In this document: positions 26,573 through 34,731 of the stretch, piece by piece
How positions within the stretch are numbered: the first letter of the stretch is position 1
How the letters are laid out: every line of letters starts with the position of its first letter
NCBI RefSeq assembly: GCF_000337095.1
Contig: NZ_AOIV01000003.1
Coordinates: 1-64,000, forward strand
Direction of reading: 5' to 3'
From: Halogeometricum pallidum JCM 14848
GTDB lineage: Archaea; Halobacteriota; Halobacteria; Halobacteriales; Haloferacaceae
Length of the DNA stretch: 64,000 bases
Made by a program: the position numbers and the translations under genes
The notes under the pieces: model-generated
What the model saw: the letters and a program-made list of their open reading frames with translations, nothing else
Told to the model about the DNA's origin: nothing
Databases searched by the model: none

Positions 26573-26959
26573 ATGTCTATCGCAGCGTTGGTCGAGCGCC
26601 TCCGAGCGGAACTCCGCGGGGACCTGCGGTGCTGCGTGGAGTACGCGGACGCGGAGGTGCACCCGCATTATCTCCGGTCGGACGTGGACCCCGCGACGGC
26701 GCGCGAGCACGCGCACCTCCTCCGGCGGTTCTACATCGGACAGGAGTCCATCCGGCGGCACGAGACGCTTCCCAGCGCACCGGGCGGGCACCGGGGGTCG
26801 GTGCACTACTTCGAGGAACTCGTCGCGTTCATGATTCCGGTGTCGGCCGGGGTCACCGTCGGCGTCTTCCTGGACGGCGACTCGACGGCGCTGCCGGAAC
26901 CGCAACTCTCGCGGTGGGCGAAGGAGTGGTCCGCGGCGGCGGCCGACGAGGCCCGCTGA
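26573..26959 (+). CDS. Haloarchaeal conserved protein of unknown function (DUF7522-like)
   Basis: A 128-residue soluble protein: an N-terminal helix (SIAALVERLRAELRGDL), strand CCVEYADAEVHPHYL, a Tyr/Arg-rich middle (LRRFYIGQESIRRHE), strand FMIPVSAGVTVGVFLDGD and a terminal helix. The arrangement recalls small sensor or roadblock-like folds but no motif proves it. The gene begins 63 nt after the eIF2B-like gene. A TTATTTC box at about 26543-26549 lies about 27 nt upstream, giving it its own leaderless start. The function is unknown. Confidence 0.58.
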   Translation: MSIAALVERLRAELRGDLRCCVEYADAEVHPHYLRSDVDPATAREHAHLLRRFYIGQESIRRHETLPSAPGGHRGSVHYFEELVAFMIPVSAGVTVGVFLDGDSTALPEPQLSRWAKEWSAAAADEAR

Positions 26960-26987
26960 GCGGTCGCCGACGCTCGCTACCCCCGGT

Positions 26988-28097
26988 TCAGGGTTCGACC
27001 CACTGACCGCTCTCGTCGGAGCGTTCGACGGCGTTGAGGATTCGCTGGACCTCGTAGCCGTCCTCGAAGGAGGGGCGGAACTCCTCGCCGTCGCGCACGG
27101 CCGAGAGGAACTCGTAGTTCTCGTGGACGAACGTGTGCTCCCAGCCGAGGACGTGCCCCGGCGGCCACCAGTGTTCGACGTAGGGGTCCGACCCGTCCGT
27201 CACCAGAATCGTCTCGTAGCCCCGCCCGTCAGCGCGCTTGTACTCCAACTCGTTCAGCCGTTCCAAGGAGAACTTCAGGCTGCCGTCCGTGCCGTGGATC
27301 TGAATCGTGTGGTCGTTCTTGTGCCCGTCGGCGACGCGGGACGCCTCGAAGGTGCCCGTCGCGCCGTTCTCGTACTCCGCCTGCGCCGTGTAGGCGTCGT
27401 CGACGGTGACCTCCCGCGTCTCCTCTTCGCCCTCGACGGGTCGTTCGTCGACGAACGTCTTCAGGTGCCCGGAGACGCGCGCTATCTCGCCCGCGGCGTC
27501 GCCGGCGAGGAACCGCGCGAGGTCGACCGTGTGCGCGCCCAAATCGCCCAGCGCGCCGCTTCCGGCCAGTTCCTTCGAGTTGCGCCACGACCACGGCGCC
27601 TCGGGGTCGACGAGCCAATCCTGCAGGTAGCTCCCGCGAACCTGTCGAATATCGCCGAGTTCGCCGTCGTCGATGAGCCCCTTCGCGTACTGGATGGCGG
27701 GGACGAAGCGGTAGTTGAACGCGTTGCCCGCGGGAACGTCCGCGTCCGCGGCGGCGTCGCGCATCTCCTCGGCGGTGTCGAGGGTGGGCGCGAGCGGTTT
27801 CTCGCAGAAGACGGGCGTGCCGGCTTCGAGGGCGGCGATGGAGGGTTCGGCGTGGACGTGGTTGGGACCGAGGTTGTAGAAGGCGTCCACCTCGTCTATC
27901 ACGTCCGCCCACTCGGTCGAGGTGTGCTCGAAGCCGAGTTCGTCGGCCGCCTCGGCGAGGGCCTCCTCGTCGCGGCCGACGAGGGTGTGCCGATTTATCT
28001 CCGGGGCGTCCGGGAAGAACATCGGCAGTCGCGCCAATGCGTTCGAGTGGGCTTTGCCCATGAAACGGTAGCCGAGGATTCCGATGTCGAGCGCCAT
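26988..28097 (-). CDS. Gfo/Idh/MocA-family oxidoreductase (second paralogue)
   Basis: A 369-residue sugar-dehydrogenase-type enzyme. The Rossmann motif is GILGYRFMGKAHSNAL (residues 6-21), the lysine motif CEKPLAPTL (about 98-106), and the active-site motif GALGDLGAHTVDLARF (about 179-194) with Asp and His. It differs clearly from the copy at 10.6-11.7 kb, so it is not a recent duplicate. It lies 74 nt downstream of a sugar isomerase/epimerase-type gene on the same strand. Such pairs often act on 3-keto-sugars or inositols. The substrate is unknown. Confidence 0.86.
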   Translation of the reverse strand: MALDIGILGYRFMGKAHSNALARLPMFFPDAPEINRHTLVGRDEEALAEAADELGFEHTSTEWADVIDEVDAFYNLGPNHVHAEPSIAALEAGTPVFCEKPLAPTLDTAEEMRDAAADADVPAGNAFNYRFVPAIQYAKGLIDDGELGDIRQVRGSYLQDWLVDPEAPWSWRNSKELAGSGALGDLGAHTVDLARFLAGDAAGEIARVSGHLKTFVDERPVEGEEETREVTVDDAYTAQAEYENGATGTFEASRVADGHKNDHTIQIHGTDGSLKFSLERLNELEYKRADGRGYETILVTDGSDPYVEHWWPPGHVLGWEHTFVHENYEFLSAVRDGEEFRPSFEDGYEVQRILNAVERSDESGQWVEP

Positions 28098-28171
28098 GCC
28101 CCCGCTTCACGCGGTGGCGGCTTAGCGTTTCATATCTGTCGAGTTCCCCGGGAGCGTCTCCCGCGGGAACC

Positions 28172-29140
28172 TCACTCCGCCCAGTACGCCTCGCCCGGTT
28201 GCGTGTCGAACACGGCACGGTCGAGGATGTCGACGGCCTTCTCCAGTCCCTCGTTCGAGGAGGTCAGCGAGTCCTCGTGTTCGATGGACAACGCGCCCTC
28301 GTAACCGACCATGCGGAGCGTCGACACCACGTCCTTCCAGTGGCTCTCGCCGTGGCCGTAGCCGATGGAGCGGAACAGCCACGAGCGGTTCGACTCGTCG
28401 GTGTAGTCGGTGGTGTCGAGGACGCCCTTCAGCCGCGAGTTCCACGAGTACACCTTCGTGTCCTTCGCGTGGAAGTGGTGGATGGCGTCCTTCTCGCCGA
28501 GGAAGCGGATGGCGTGGCAGATATCGATATCCTGCCAGTAGAGGTGCGAGGGGTCGAAGTTCGCGCCGATGCGCTCGTTCGTCGCCTCGCGCAGTTGCAT
28601 CATGCCCGACGGCTCGTAGACGAGCATGTTCGGGTGCATCTCGATGGCGACGTCGACGCCGTGGTCGTCGGCGAACTCCGCGAGGTCCGACCAGTAGTCG
28701 ACGGCGACCTCCCACTGGTAGTCGCGGGCGTCGGCGTGCTCGGTCGGCCACGGCGCCGTAATCCAGTTCGGCACCTCGTCGTTCGGGCCGCCGGCGGGGA
28801 GGCCGGAGAAGCAGGTGACGGTGTTCACATCCAAGGCGTCCGCGAGTTCGATGGCCTCGCGCAGTTCCGTGTCGGCCTCGTCGGCCTCCTCCTCGTCGGG
28901 GTGCAGCGGGTTGTTGTGCGTCGCCAGCGCGCTTATCTGCATGTCGTGTTCGTCCGCGAGGTCGAGGAGTTCCTCTCGCTTCCCCTCGTCGTCGAGGGCC
29001 GCGCGCCGGTCGAGGTGGTCGTCGCCGGGGAAGCCCCCGACTCCGAGTTCGACGCCGTCGACGCCGATGTCGTCGAGGTACGAGAGCGCGTCCGGGAGCG
29101 ATTCGCCGCCGAGCGGAACCGTGAGTACGCCGATGTACAT
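28172..29140 (-). CDS. Sugar phosphate isomerase/epimerase-family TIM barrel (AP-endonuclease 2 fold)
   Basis: The start MYIGVLTVPLGGESL at 29140 gives a 322-residue xylose-isomerase-like barrel. Probable metal ligands lie in VAIEMHPNMLVYEP (Glu, about residue 175), GANFDPSHLYWQ (Asp and His), HFHAKDTKVYSW (His) and LSIEHEDSLTSS (Glu). This set is usual for inosose isomerases/dehydratases and hydroxypyruvate-isomerase-like enzymes. The longer in-frame extension upstream lacks similarity. Co-transcription with the downstream Gfo/Idh enzyme suggests one pathway, perhaps of keto-sugars or inositol; the exact reaction is unknown. Confidence 0.85.
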   Translation of the reverse strand: MYIGVLTVPLGGESLPDALSYLDDIGVDGVELGVGGFPGDDHLDRRAALDDEGKREELLDLADEHDMQISALATHNNPLHPDEEEADEADTELREAIELADALDVNTVTCFSGLPAGGPNDEVPNWITAPWPTEHADARDYQWEVAVDYWSDLAEFADDHGVDVAIEMHPNMLVYEPSGMMQLREATNERIGANFDPSHLYWQDIDICHAIRFLGEKDAIHHFHAKDTKVYSWNSRLKGVLDTTDYTDESNRSWLFRSIGYGHGESHWKDVVSTLRMVGYEGALSIEHEDSLTSSNEGLEKAVDILDRAVFDTQPGEAYWAE

Positions 29141-29242
29141 ACGCTGACCAACATGGGGCGTTCGATTAAAGGTTGAGGATGGGGAGAGTGAGGCGCCGGC
29201 GGCACGCACAGCCTTTTGTTCCCTGGGCCCGGAGTGGGAATT

Positions 29243-29530
29243 ATGCCGACGTATATTGCGCACGTCGACGTCGACGGGATGGAGTACCAGAACCCGCAGG
29301 AGTTCGTGTCCATCTGGGGCTCGATCCGCGAAGACGTCCAGCAGGCCGGCGGCGAGATTCTCGACACGCACGCCGTCCTCGGCCCCTACGACTTCGACGT
29401 TCGCTTCCGCGTCGACGACGACGACGAGGCGTTCCGTGTGACGCAACTCATCGAACGCCACGGCCTCGACACCGAGACGTATCAGGCGCTGCCGGTCGAC
29501 CGTCTCGGCGAAATCGTCGACGACGTGTAG
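29243..29530 (+). CDS. GYD-domain protein
   Basis: A 95-residue alpha/beta-ferredoxin-like protein starting MPTYIAHVDVDG. The family name comes from a Gly-Tyr-Asp motif, here varied to GPYDFDVRFRVDD (about residues 47-59). Such small proteins have no established role; related folds form dimers with a shared pocket. A CCTTTTGTT promoter-like element lies about 28 nt before the ATG, in the region divergent from the isomerase gene, so the start is likely leaderless. Confidence 0.72.
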   Translation: MPTYIAHVDVDGMEYQNPQEFVSIWGSIREDVQQAGGEILDTHAVLGPYDFDVRFRVDDDDEAFRVTQLIERHGLDTETYQALPVDRLGEIVDDV

Positions 29531-29531
29531 A

Positions 29532-30008
29532 CTACCGTCGGAACAGGTCGGAGAACTTCTCGCGGATGCTCGCCTTCTCGCCGAGACGGAGGTAGTAGGC
29601 GTCGCCGCCGTCCTCGTAGTAGCTCGTTATCTCCCGTTTGACCTCGAACCCGATGTTCTCGTAGAACGCCAACGCGCCCTCGTTCGTCGTCCGGGCGTGA
29701 CAGGAGACCGACCGGTGGTCGTGGGCGACTTCGGCGACCAGTCGCTCGCCGTAGCCCTGCCCGCGCGCCTCGGGCGCGATGGCGAGAAAGAGGATGTAGC
29801 CGTCGCGGCGCGTCGAGGCGAAACCGATGAGCGTCTCGTCCTCGAAGTACAGATGCGTCGTCGCCCGGCGATAGGCGTCGATGAAGAAGCCGCGTCGCTG
29901 CTTCAGCACGCCCTCGGACCGCCGGATGCGCTCTTTCAGCTCCCACGCCTGTTCGGCGTGTTCCGCGGACCCCGGTTGATCCACCCGTTTCTCCACGTTG
30001 ACGCTCAC
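29532..30008 (-). CDS. GNAT-family N-acetyltransferase
   Basis: The GTG at 30008 (reading MSVNVEKRVDQ) gives a 158-residue acetyltransferase. The acetyl-CoA-binding motif A is ILFLAIAPEARGQGYGERLV, with the Arg/Gln-x-x-Gly-x-Gly/Ala pattern in RGQGYG (about residues 84-89). The following motif ARTTNEGALAFYENIGFEV is typical of the C-terminal half. A substrate cannot be named; RimI-like protein acetylation is one option. The stop is 1 nt from the stop of the GYD gene (convergent). The very long upstream in-frame extension is a shadow. Confidence 0.85.
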   Translation of the reverse strand: MSVNVEKRVDQPGSAEHAEQAWELKERIRRSEGVLKQRRGFFIDAYRRATTHLYFEDETLIGFASTRRDGYILFLAIAPEARGQGYGERLVAEVAHDHRSVSCHARTTNEGALAFYENIGFEVKREITSYYEDGGDAYYLRLGEKASIREKFSDLFRR

Positions 30009-30151
30009 GCCACCCGATAGAATGGTCTCGAATATAACTCCTCCGTCGAACCAAACGCTGTCGGTGCCGTGACGCCCGACGACCCCGCGGTCCGGACGAC
30101 GCCCGCCCGCCGACCGAAAGCGAGAGGGTGACGGGGACGAGGAACGGGAGC

Positions 30152-30565
30152 ATGAGCTTCGAACTCCGCGACCACACCGCCGACGTGGCCGTCGCCGCGT
30201 CCGCACCGTCGCTGTCGGGCCTGTTCGCCGCCGTCGCCGACGGCCTCGCCGCGGCCGGATGCGAGGAGATTCCGGACGCGGGCGGGGAGCGGTTTCCCGT
30301 CGAGGTGCGCGCCGAGGGCGTCGAGGCCCTCCTGTTCGATTACCTCGACCAACTGGTCTACGAACGCGACGTGCGGGCCGTCCTCCCTGTCGACAACGAG
30401 GCCGAGGTGAGAGACGAAGGGACGGAGTGGGCGCTCTCGGGGTCCGCGCGCGGCGTCCCCCTCGGGGACGTGGACGCGCGCGAGGTGAAGGCGGTGACGT
30501 ACTCGGAGATGCGCGTCGCGGAGACGGCCGACGGCTGGGAGGCGTACGTCGTCTTCGACGTGTAG
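30152..30565 (+). CDS. Archease, RtcB activator
   Basis: Archease promotes guanylylation of the RNA ligase RtcB, enabling turnover. The 137-residue protein has the conserved start MSFELRDHTADVAVAA, with the Asp residues of the metal site in DHTADV. It also has FDYLDQLVYERD (about residues 63-74) and ends EAYVVFDV, as in archaeal archeases. ATG 30152 is preferred to 30128, since an extension of eight residues precedes the conserved start. The rtcB gene lies 1.3 kb downstream on the same strand, separated by one membrane-protein gene. Confidence 0.93.
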   Translation: MSFELRDHTADVAVAASAPSLSGLFAAVADGLAAAGCEEIPDAGGERFPVEVRAEGVEALLFDYLDQLVYERDVRAVLPVDNEAEVRDEGTEWALSGSARGVPLGDVDAREVKAVTYSEMRVAETADGWEAYVVFDV

Positions 30566-30677
30566 TTCGCCCGTCGAACTCCGAGTCCGAACGGTATCGA
30601 CCGTGACGAACCGGTCGTATTCTCCCCTTCGGGGAATCATCCGATGGGGATATACTCGTCGAGGCGAACGTTCGGAC

Positions 30678-31784
30678 ATGAATCAGGGACGGGTCGGGGC
30701 CAGAATCGGTTCGCTCGCGTCGGTCGTTCTGGTGCTTCTCGCCACCGCGGGACGAGCGAGCGCGCACGTGAAGTACGTCACGACGGAGAGCGGCGCGGGC
30801 GACGCCGTCGAGTTCCTCGTCTCGGCGCTGTCGGACCCGTTCGCGCTCGCCGTCCTCGGCGCCGGCGGCGTCGCCGTCCTCGCCGCTGTCGTCCTCTATC
30901 TGCGGGTCCGACCCGCCCGCCGCGACGTGACGGTGTTCCGGGAGACGATGGCCGGCTACGACGACCTGTTGCCGTGGCTGCTCCGCCTGAGCGTCGGCCT
31001 CCCGCTGGTCGGTGCGGGCTTCGCGGGCTACTTCTTCAGCCCCGTCGTCCACACCGCCGCGCCGACGTTCACCCGCCTGTTCGGCATCGGCGTCGGCTTC
31101 CTCCTCCTGTTCGGGTTCGGGACGCGACTCGTCGCCGCCGCCGGCCTCCTCGCCTACCTCGTCGGGTTGGCCTTCGAACCCGCGCTGTTTCTCGCCGTCG
31201 AGTACGTCCCCGGCTTCCTCGCCATCGTCCTCCTCGGCGGCGGGCGGCCGAGCGCCGACCACCTCGTCTCGCGCCTCGCCGCCGCGGACACGGCGTACTC
31301 GCGCGTCGACCCCTTCTATCGCGCCGTCGCGGTGCCGTTCGTCCGCCGCACCCGAGGGTACGGCTCGCTCGTCCCCGTCGTCCTCCGCGTCGGCCTCGGA
31401 ATCTCGTTCGTCTACCTCGGCGTCGTCCAGAAGCTCCTGAACCCCGGCGAGGCGCTGGCCGTCGTCGCCAAGTACCACCTCACCGCCGTCGTCCCCGTCG
31501 CGCCCGAACTCTGGGTCGTCGGCGCTGGTCTCACGGAGGCGCTCGTCGGCCTCGCCCTCCTCGCGGGCGCGTTCACCCGCGCGGCCGCCGCCGTGTCGTT
31601 CCTCCTGTTCACGACGACGCTGTTCGGCCTGCCGGACGACCCGGTGTTGGCGCACATCTCGCTGTTCGGCCTCGTCTCGGCGCTCCTCGTCACCGGCGCC
31701 GGTCCGCTTTCGGTCGACGCGTCCCTCCGCGACGGGGAGGACGCCGAACGCGACGGCCGCGACGCCGCGGCGACGGCCGACTGA
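30678..31784 (+). CDS. DoxX-like polytopic membrane protein between archease and rtcB
   Basis: A 368-residue membrane protein. The N-terminus has a signal-like helix ending in AGRASAHVKYV, so a cleaved signal peptide is possible. About eight further hydrophobic segments follow. The C-terminal half (LRVGLGISFVYLGVVQKLLN onward, about residues 240-350) resembles DoxX/DoxD-type four-helix membrane proteins, with LNPGEALAVVAKYHLTA a characteristic loop. The last 25 residues are charged. It lies between two RNA-ligase genes, but nothing visible links it to RNA. Function unknown; a redox role is possible for DoxX relatives. Confidence 0.72.
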   Translation: MNQGRVGARIGSLASVVLVLLATAGRASAHVKYVTTESGAGDAVEFLVSALSDPFALAVLGAGGVAVLAAVVLYLRVRPARRDVTVFRETMAGYDDLLPWLLRLSVGLPLVGAGFAGYFFSPVVHTAAPTFTRLFGIGVGFLLLFGFGTRLVAAAGLLAYLVGLAFEPALFLAVEYVPGFLAIVLLGGGRPSADHLVSRLAAADTAYSRVDPFYRAVAVPFVRRTRGYGSLVPVVLRVGLGISFVYLGVVQKLLNPGEALAVVAKYHLTAVVPVAPELWVVGAGLTEALVGLALLAGAFTRAAAAVSFLLFTTTLFGLPDDPVLAHISLFGLVSALLVTGAGPLSVDASLRDGEDAERDGRDAAATAD

Positions 31785-31868
31785 CGGACGCGAACGTCGG
31801 GAGGCGGAGAGCCGACGGCGCCGCCCGCGGACGGAATCCTATTCACCCGCCCCGTCGAATCCACGGGT

Positions 31869-33338
31869 ATGACCGACGACGACGTGAAGCAGTTCGGCGA
31901 TATCCGCCTCGAACGCGTCCGCGAGCACGTCTGGGAGATGCCGCGCGAGGGGGAGATGCGGGTCCCCGCGCGCGTCCTCGCCAGCGAGCAACTGCTCGAG
32001 CAGATTCGACAGGACAAGACGCTCGAACAGCTCCGGAACGCCACGCACCTGCCGGGGATGACGAAGCACGCCATCTGCATGCCCGACGGACACCAGGGGT
32101 ACGGCTTCCCCGTCGGCGGCGTCGGCGCGACGGACGCCGAGGAGGGGTGTATCTCCCCCGGAAGTGTCGGATATGATATAAATTGTGGCGTGAGAATGAT
32201 GAAGACGAACCTCACGTACGAGGAGTTGGAGGGCAAAGAGGAGGAACTCGTCGACGCCCTGTTCGCCAACGTCCCCTCGGGCCTCGGCGGCGGCGGCATC
32301 GTGCAGGGCGACGTGGACGCCGTCGAAGGGGTGTTGTCCCGGGGGGTGGACTGGGCGCTGGAACACGGCCACGCCGTCGAAGCGGACTTGGCGCACTGCG
32401 AGGACGAGGGCCGCCGACCCGACGCCGACCCGGACGCCGTCTCGCAGAAGGCCAAGGACAGGGGGAAGAACCAACTCGGCAGTCTCGGGTCGGGCAACCA
32501 CTTCCTCGAAGTCCAGCGCGTGACGGACGTCTACCGCGACGACGTGGCGGCCGAGTTCGGCCTCGAGGCGGACCAGATAGTCGTGCTCATCCACTGCGGG
32601 TCGCGGGGGTTGGGTCACCAGGTCTGTTCGGACTATCTCAGGCGAATCGAAAAGGAGCACGGCGACCTGCTGGATTCGCTCCCGGACAAGGAACTGGCCG
32701 CCGCGCCCGCCGGGTCGCGGTTGGCCGAGGAGTACTACGGCGCGATGTGCGCCGCCATCAACTTCGCGTGGGTGAATCGCCAACTCATCATGCACCGGAC
32801 GCGCCGGGTGTTCGAGCGGGTGTTCGGCCGCGACTGGGAGGCGATGGAGATGGACCTGCTGTACGACGTGGCGCACAACATCGCCAAGAAGGAGGTCCAC
32901 GACGTTGACGGCGAGGAACGGGAACTGTACGTTCACCGGAAGGGGGCGACGCGGGCGTTTCCCGCCGGGCGACCGGAACTCCCGTCGACGTACCGCGACG
33001 TGGGACAACCGGTCATCATCCCGGGCAGCATGGGCGCCGGGAGCTACGTCCTCCGCGGCGGCGAGCGTTCCTTGGACCTCACGTTCGGGTCGACGGCGCA
33101 CGGTGCGGGCCGGACGATGAGTCGGACGCAGGCGAAACAGGAGTACTGGGGCGAGACGGTGCGGGACGAACTCCGCGACCAGCAGAAGATATACGTGAAG
33201 GCGCAGTCGGGCGCCACCGTCGCCGAGGAGGCGCCGGGCGTCTACAAAGACGTGGACGAGGTGGTCCGCGTCTCCGACGAACTCGGCATCGGCGACAAGG
33301 TGGCCCGGACGTTCCCGGTGTGTAACATCAAAGGCTGA
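31869..33338 (+). CDS. rtcB: tRNA-splicing RNA ligase RtcB
   Basis: RtcB joins 2',3'-cyclic-phosphate and 5'-OH RNA ends using GTP and Mn2+, completing tRNA splicing and RNA repair. The 489-residue protein shows the Mn-binding DINCGVR (Cys106), GSGNHFLEVQ, IHCGSRGLGHQV and STAHGAGRTMSR, whose His is guanylylated. The family length is normal and no intein is present. Codons 98-106, around DINC, almost all end in A or T, unlike the rest of the gene. TCCTATTCAC at about 31836-31845 is a TATA-like box about 29 nt before the ATG. Confidence 0.97.
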   Translation: MTDDDVKQFGDIRLERVREHVWEMPREGEMRVPARVLASEQLLEQIRQDKTLEQLRNATHLPGMTKHAICMPDGHQGYGFPVGGVGATDAEEGCISPGSVGYDINCGVRMMKTNLTYEELEGKEEELVDALFANVPSGLGGGGIVQGDVDAVEGVLSRGVDWALEHGHAVEADLAHCEDEGRRPDADPDAVSQKAKDRGKNQLGSLGSGNHFLEVQRVTDVYRDDVAAEFGLEADQIVVLIHCGSRGLGHQVCSDYLRRIEKEHGDLLDSLPDKELAAAPAGSRLAEEYYGAMCAAINFAWVNRQLIMHRTRRVFERVFGRDWEAMEMDLLYDVAHNIAKKEVHDVDGEERELYVHRKGATRAFPAGRPELPSTYRDVGQPVIIPGSMGAGSYVLRGGERSLDLTFGSTAHGAGRTMSRTQAKQEYWGETVRDELRDQQKIYVKAQSGATVAEEAPGVYKDVDEVVRVSDELGIGDKVARTFPVCNIKG

Positions 33339-33359
33339 GGTCGGTCGCGGGAACACGAC

Positions 33360-33725
33360 TTACGCGCGAGTCGCGCTCTCCGGGGCGTCGACGCGGTCCT
33401 CGCGGCGCTTGTAGAAGTAGTACGCGAGGGCCGCGAGACCGACGAACGCGGCGGCGACGCCCTCCTGCGGGACGCCGCCCGCGAGGAGCGTCGTCGTCAC
33501 GTCGGCGAGGCCGAGGGCGCCGACGAGGAGGCCGCCGCCGAGAATCCACGCGCGGCTATCGTTTCTGAGCTGTTGGTACTCGCCCGCTTCGATGAGCGCC
33601 ATCTCCTTTTCGTGTTCGAGGCGGGAGAGGTAGAAGACGAGTCCGAGGGCGCCGAGGGCGAACACGGCGAACGGGAGGAAGAACGCCGCGTCACCGAGCA
33701 GGAATTGGATGGGTGTAATCGTCAT
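33360..33725 (-). CDS. Small membrane protein with three hydrophobic segments
   Basis: A 121-residue protein. Hydrophobic segments lie at about residues 14-33 (FFLPFAVFALGALGLVFYLS), 60-80 (WILGGGLLVGALGLADVTTT) and 86-105 (VPQEGVAAAFVGLAALAYYF). An acidic amphipathic stretch between the first two (RLEHEKEMALIEAGEYQQL) could lie in the cytoplasm. It is convergent with rtcB, 21 nt apart. No family is recognised, and the function is unknown. Confidence 0.62.
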   Translation of the reverse strand: MTITPIQFLLGDAAFFLPFAVFALGALGLVFYLSRLEHEKEMALIEAGEYQQLRNDSRAWILGGGLLVGALGLADVTTTLLAGGVPQEGVAAAFVGLAALAYYFYKRREDRVDAPESATRA

Positions 33726-33858
33726 CGCCGCTCTCAGACGCGCGCCGAGAAAATATACTCCCCGTGAGCGGTGTTCGCTCCTCGCGCCCGCGAGACCGGT
33801 CTAAAATCGGAGCGGACGCGAGGAACCGAGACGCCGTCGCTCCGCAGTCCGGACTCGG

Positions 33859-34086
33859 TCAGGCGTCCGATTCTTTGACCGACTGACCGCAGGAGAGGCA
33901 CTTGAGAACCTTGTAGGAACCGCGGTCGAACGCGTCGTTTCCGTCCCAACCTCGAACGTCCCCTCGACTCTCCGTTCTCCGTATCGACACCGTCACCTTG
34001 TGTTCGCGCTCTCCGCCGCAGCGAGAACACGCCCTCACCACCGTCTCCGCGACTTCGGGGACCCCCCGGTCCTGTTGTCCTATCAT
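33859..34086 (-). CDS. Small zinc beta-ribbon protein (DUF7835-like)
   Basis: A 75-residue protein with two CxxC pairs, CSRCG (about residues 20-24) and CLSCGQ (about 63-68), separated by 39 residues. The strands EHKVTVSIRRTE and SYKVLKCLSC are typical of a zinc ribbon. I recall a haloarchaeal family of this form as DUF7835, not verified. The 154-nt region before it is AT-rich (34087-34170) and holds its promoter. Its role may be nucleic-acid or protein binding; this is inference. Confidence 0.58.
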   Translation of the reverse strand: MIGQQDRGVPEVAETVVRACSRCGGEREHKVTVSIRRTESRGDVRGWDGNDAFDRGSYKVLKCLSCGQSVKESDA

Positions 34087-34240
34087 GGGTTACTCAGATT
34101 TTTTGCTTTCGACTACATATCACTTCCCGAGGATTCGGGCGAATGTAATTTATCCAAGAAAACTCACTCGTGAGGAGGTCGGTCACTCCGATTCGGGCCC
34201 GCGACCGTTCGGTCCGTCGAAACGAGGCGCGGCGGCGGCG

Positions 34241-34633
34241 TTACGGGCCGATGTCGACGTACTCGGACTCGGGAACTGGCTCGACCTCCCGGCCGTCCTC
34301 GAAGCGGACGAACGAGAGGTAGAACTCGCGGCCGCAGGGCGACGACAGCGCCGGTTCGTCGACGTCGTTCGCCTCGCTCACCTCTCCCGTCCAGCGCAGG
34401 CCGTCGGGCCCGCTCTCGCCGCAGACGAAGTGGACGCCGTCCGCGTCGTCGGACAGCGTCCGACTGCCCGCCGAGGCTTCCTCGACGGTGTTCTCGAACG
34501 CCTCCGCCGGGTCGACGTACTCCCACCCGACGAGCGGATACGGCGTGACCGACTTATCGGCGAGGTAGCCGTCGCGTTCGAGTTCGACGACGGCGCCGCA
34601 GTGCGGGCAGTAGTAGCTGACCGGATAGCTCAT
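34241..34633 (-). CDS. Haloarchaeal zinc-containing protein of unknown function
   Basis: Met at 34633 (MSYPVSYYCPHC) opens a 130-residue protein. The N-terminal YCPHCGAVVELERDGYLADK is a CxxC zinc half-site; further cysteines are in FVCGESG and SSPCGREF. The second half has strands ending in FYLSFVRFEDGREV. It belongs to a haloarchaeal family I recall only vaguely (DUF7969-like). The longer in-frame upstream extension overlaps the HAD gene and lacks coding quality. Function unknown. Confidence 0.58.
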   Translation of the reverse strand: MSYPVSYYCPHCGAVVELERDGYLADKSVTPYPLVGWEYVDPAEAFENTVEEASAGSRTLSDDADGVHFVCGESGPDGLRWTGEVSEANDVDEPALSSPCGREFYLSFVRFEDGREVEPVPESEYVDIGP

Positions 34634-34731
34634 CGTCGGGAGTTGGTGCGTGACCGACTTAACGCCCGCGTCGGCGGCGGTCGGCGGTCGTCCGTCTCCC
34701 GGCACCGTCCTCATCGGGCGGCGTTCGGCGG

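Noticed and set aside
30009-31655. Extension of the GNAT gene upstream for 550 codons
   Set aside because: It is antisense to archease and the DoxX-like gene, with low-complexity composition; GTG 30008 fits the family length.
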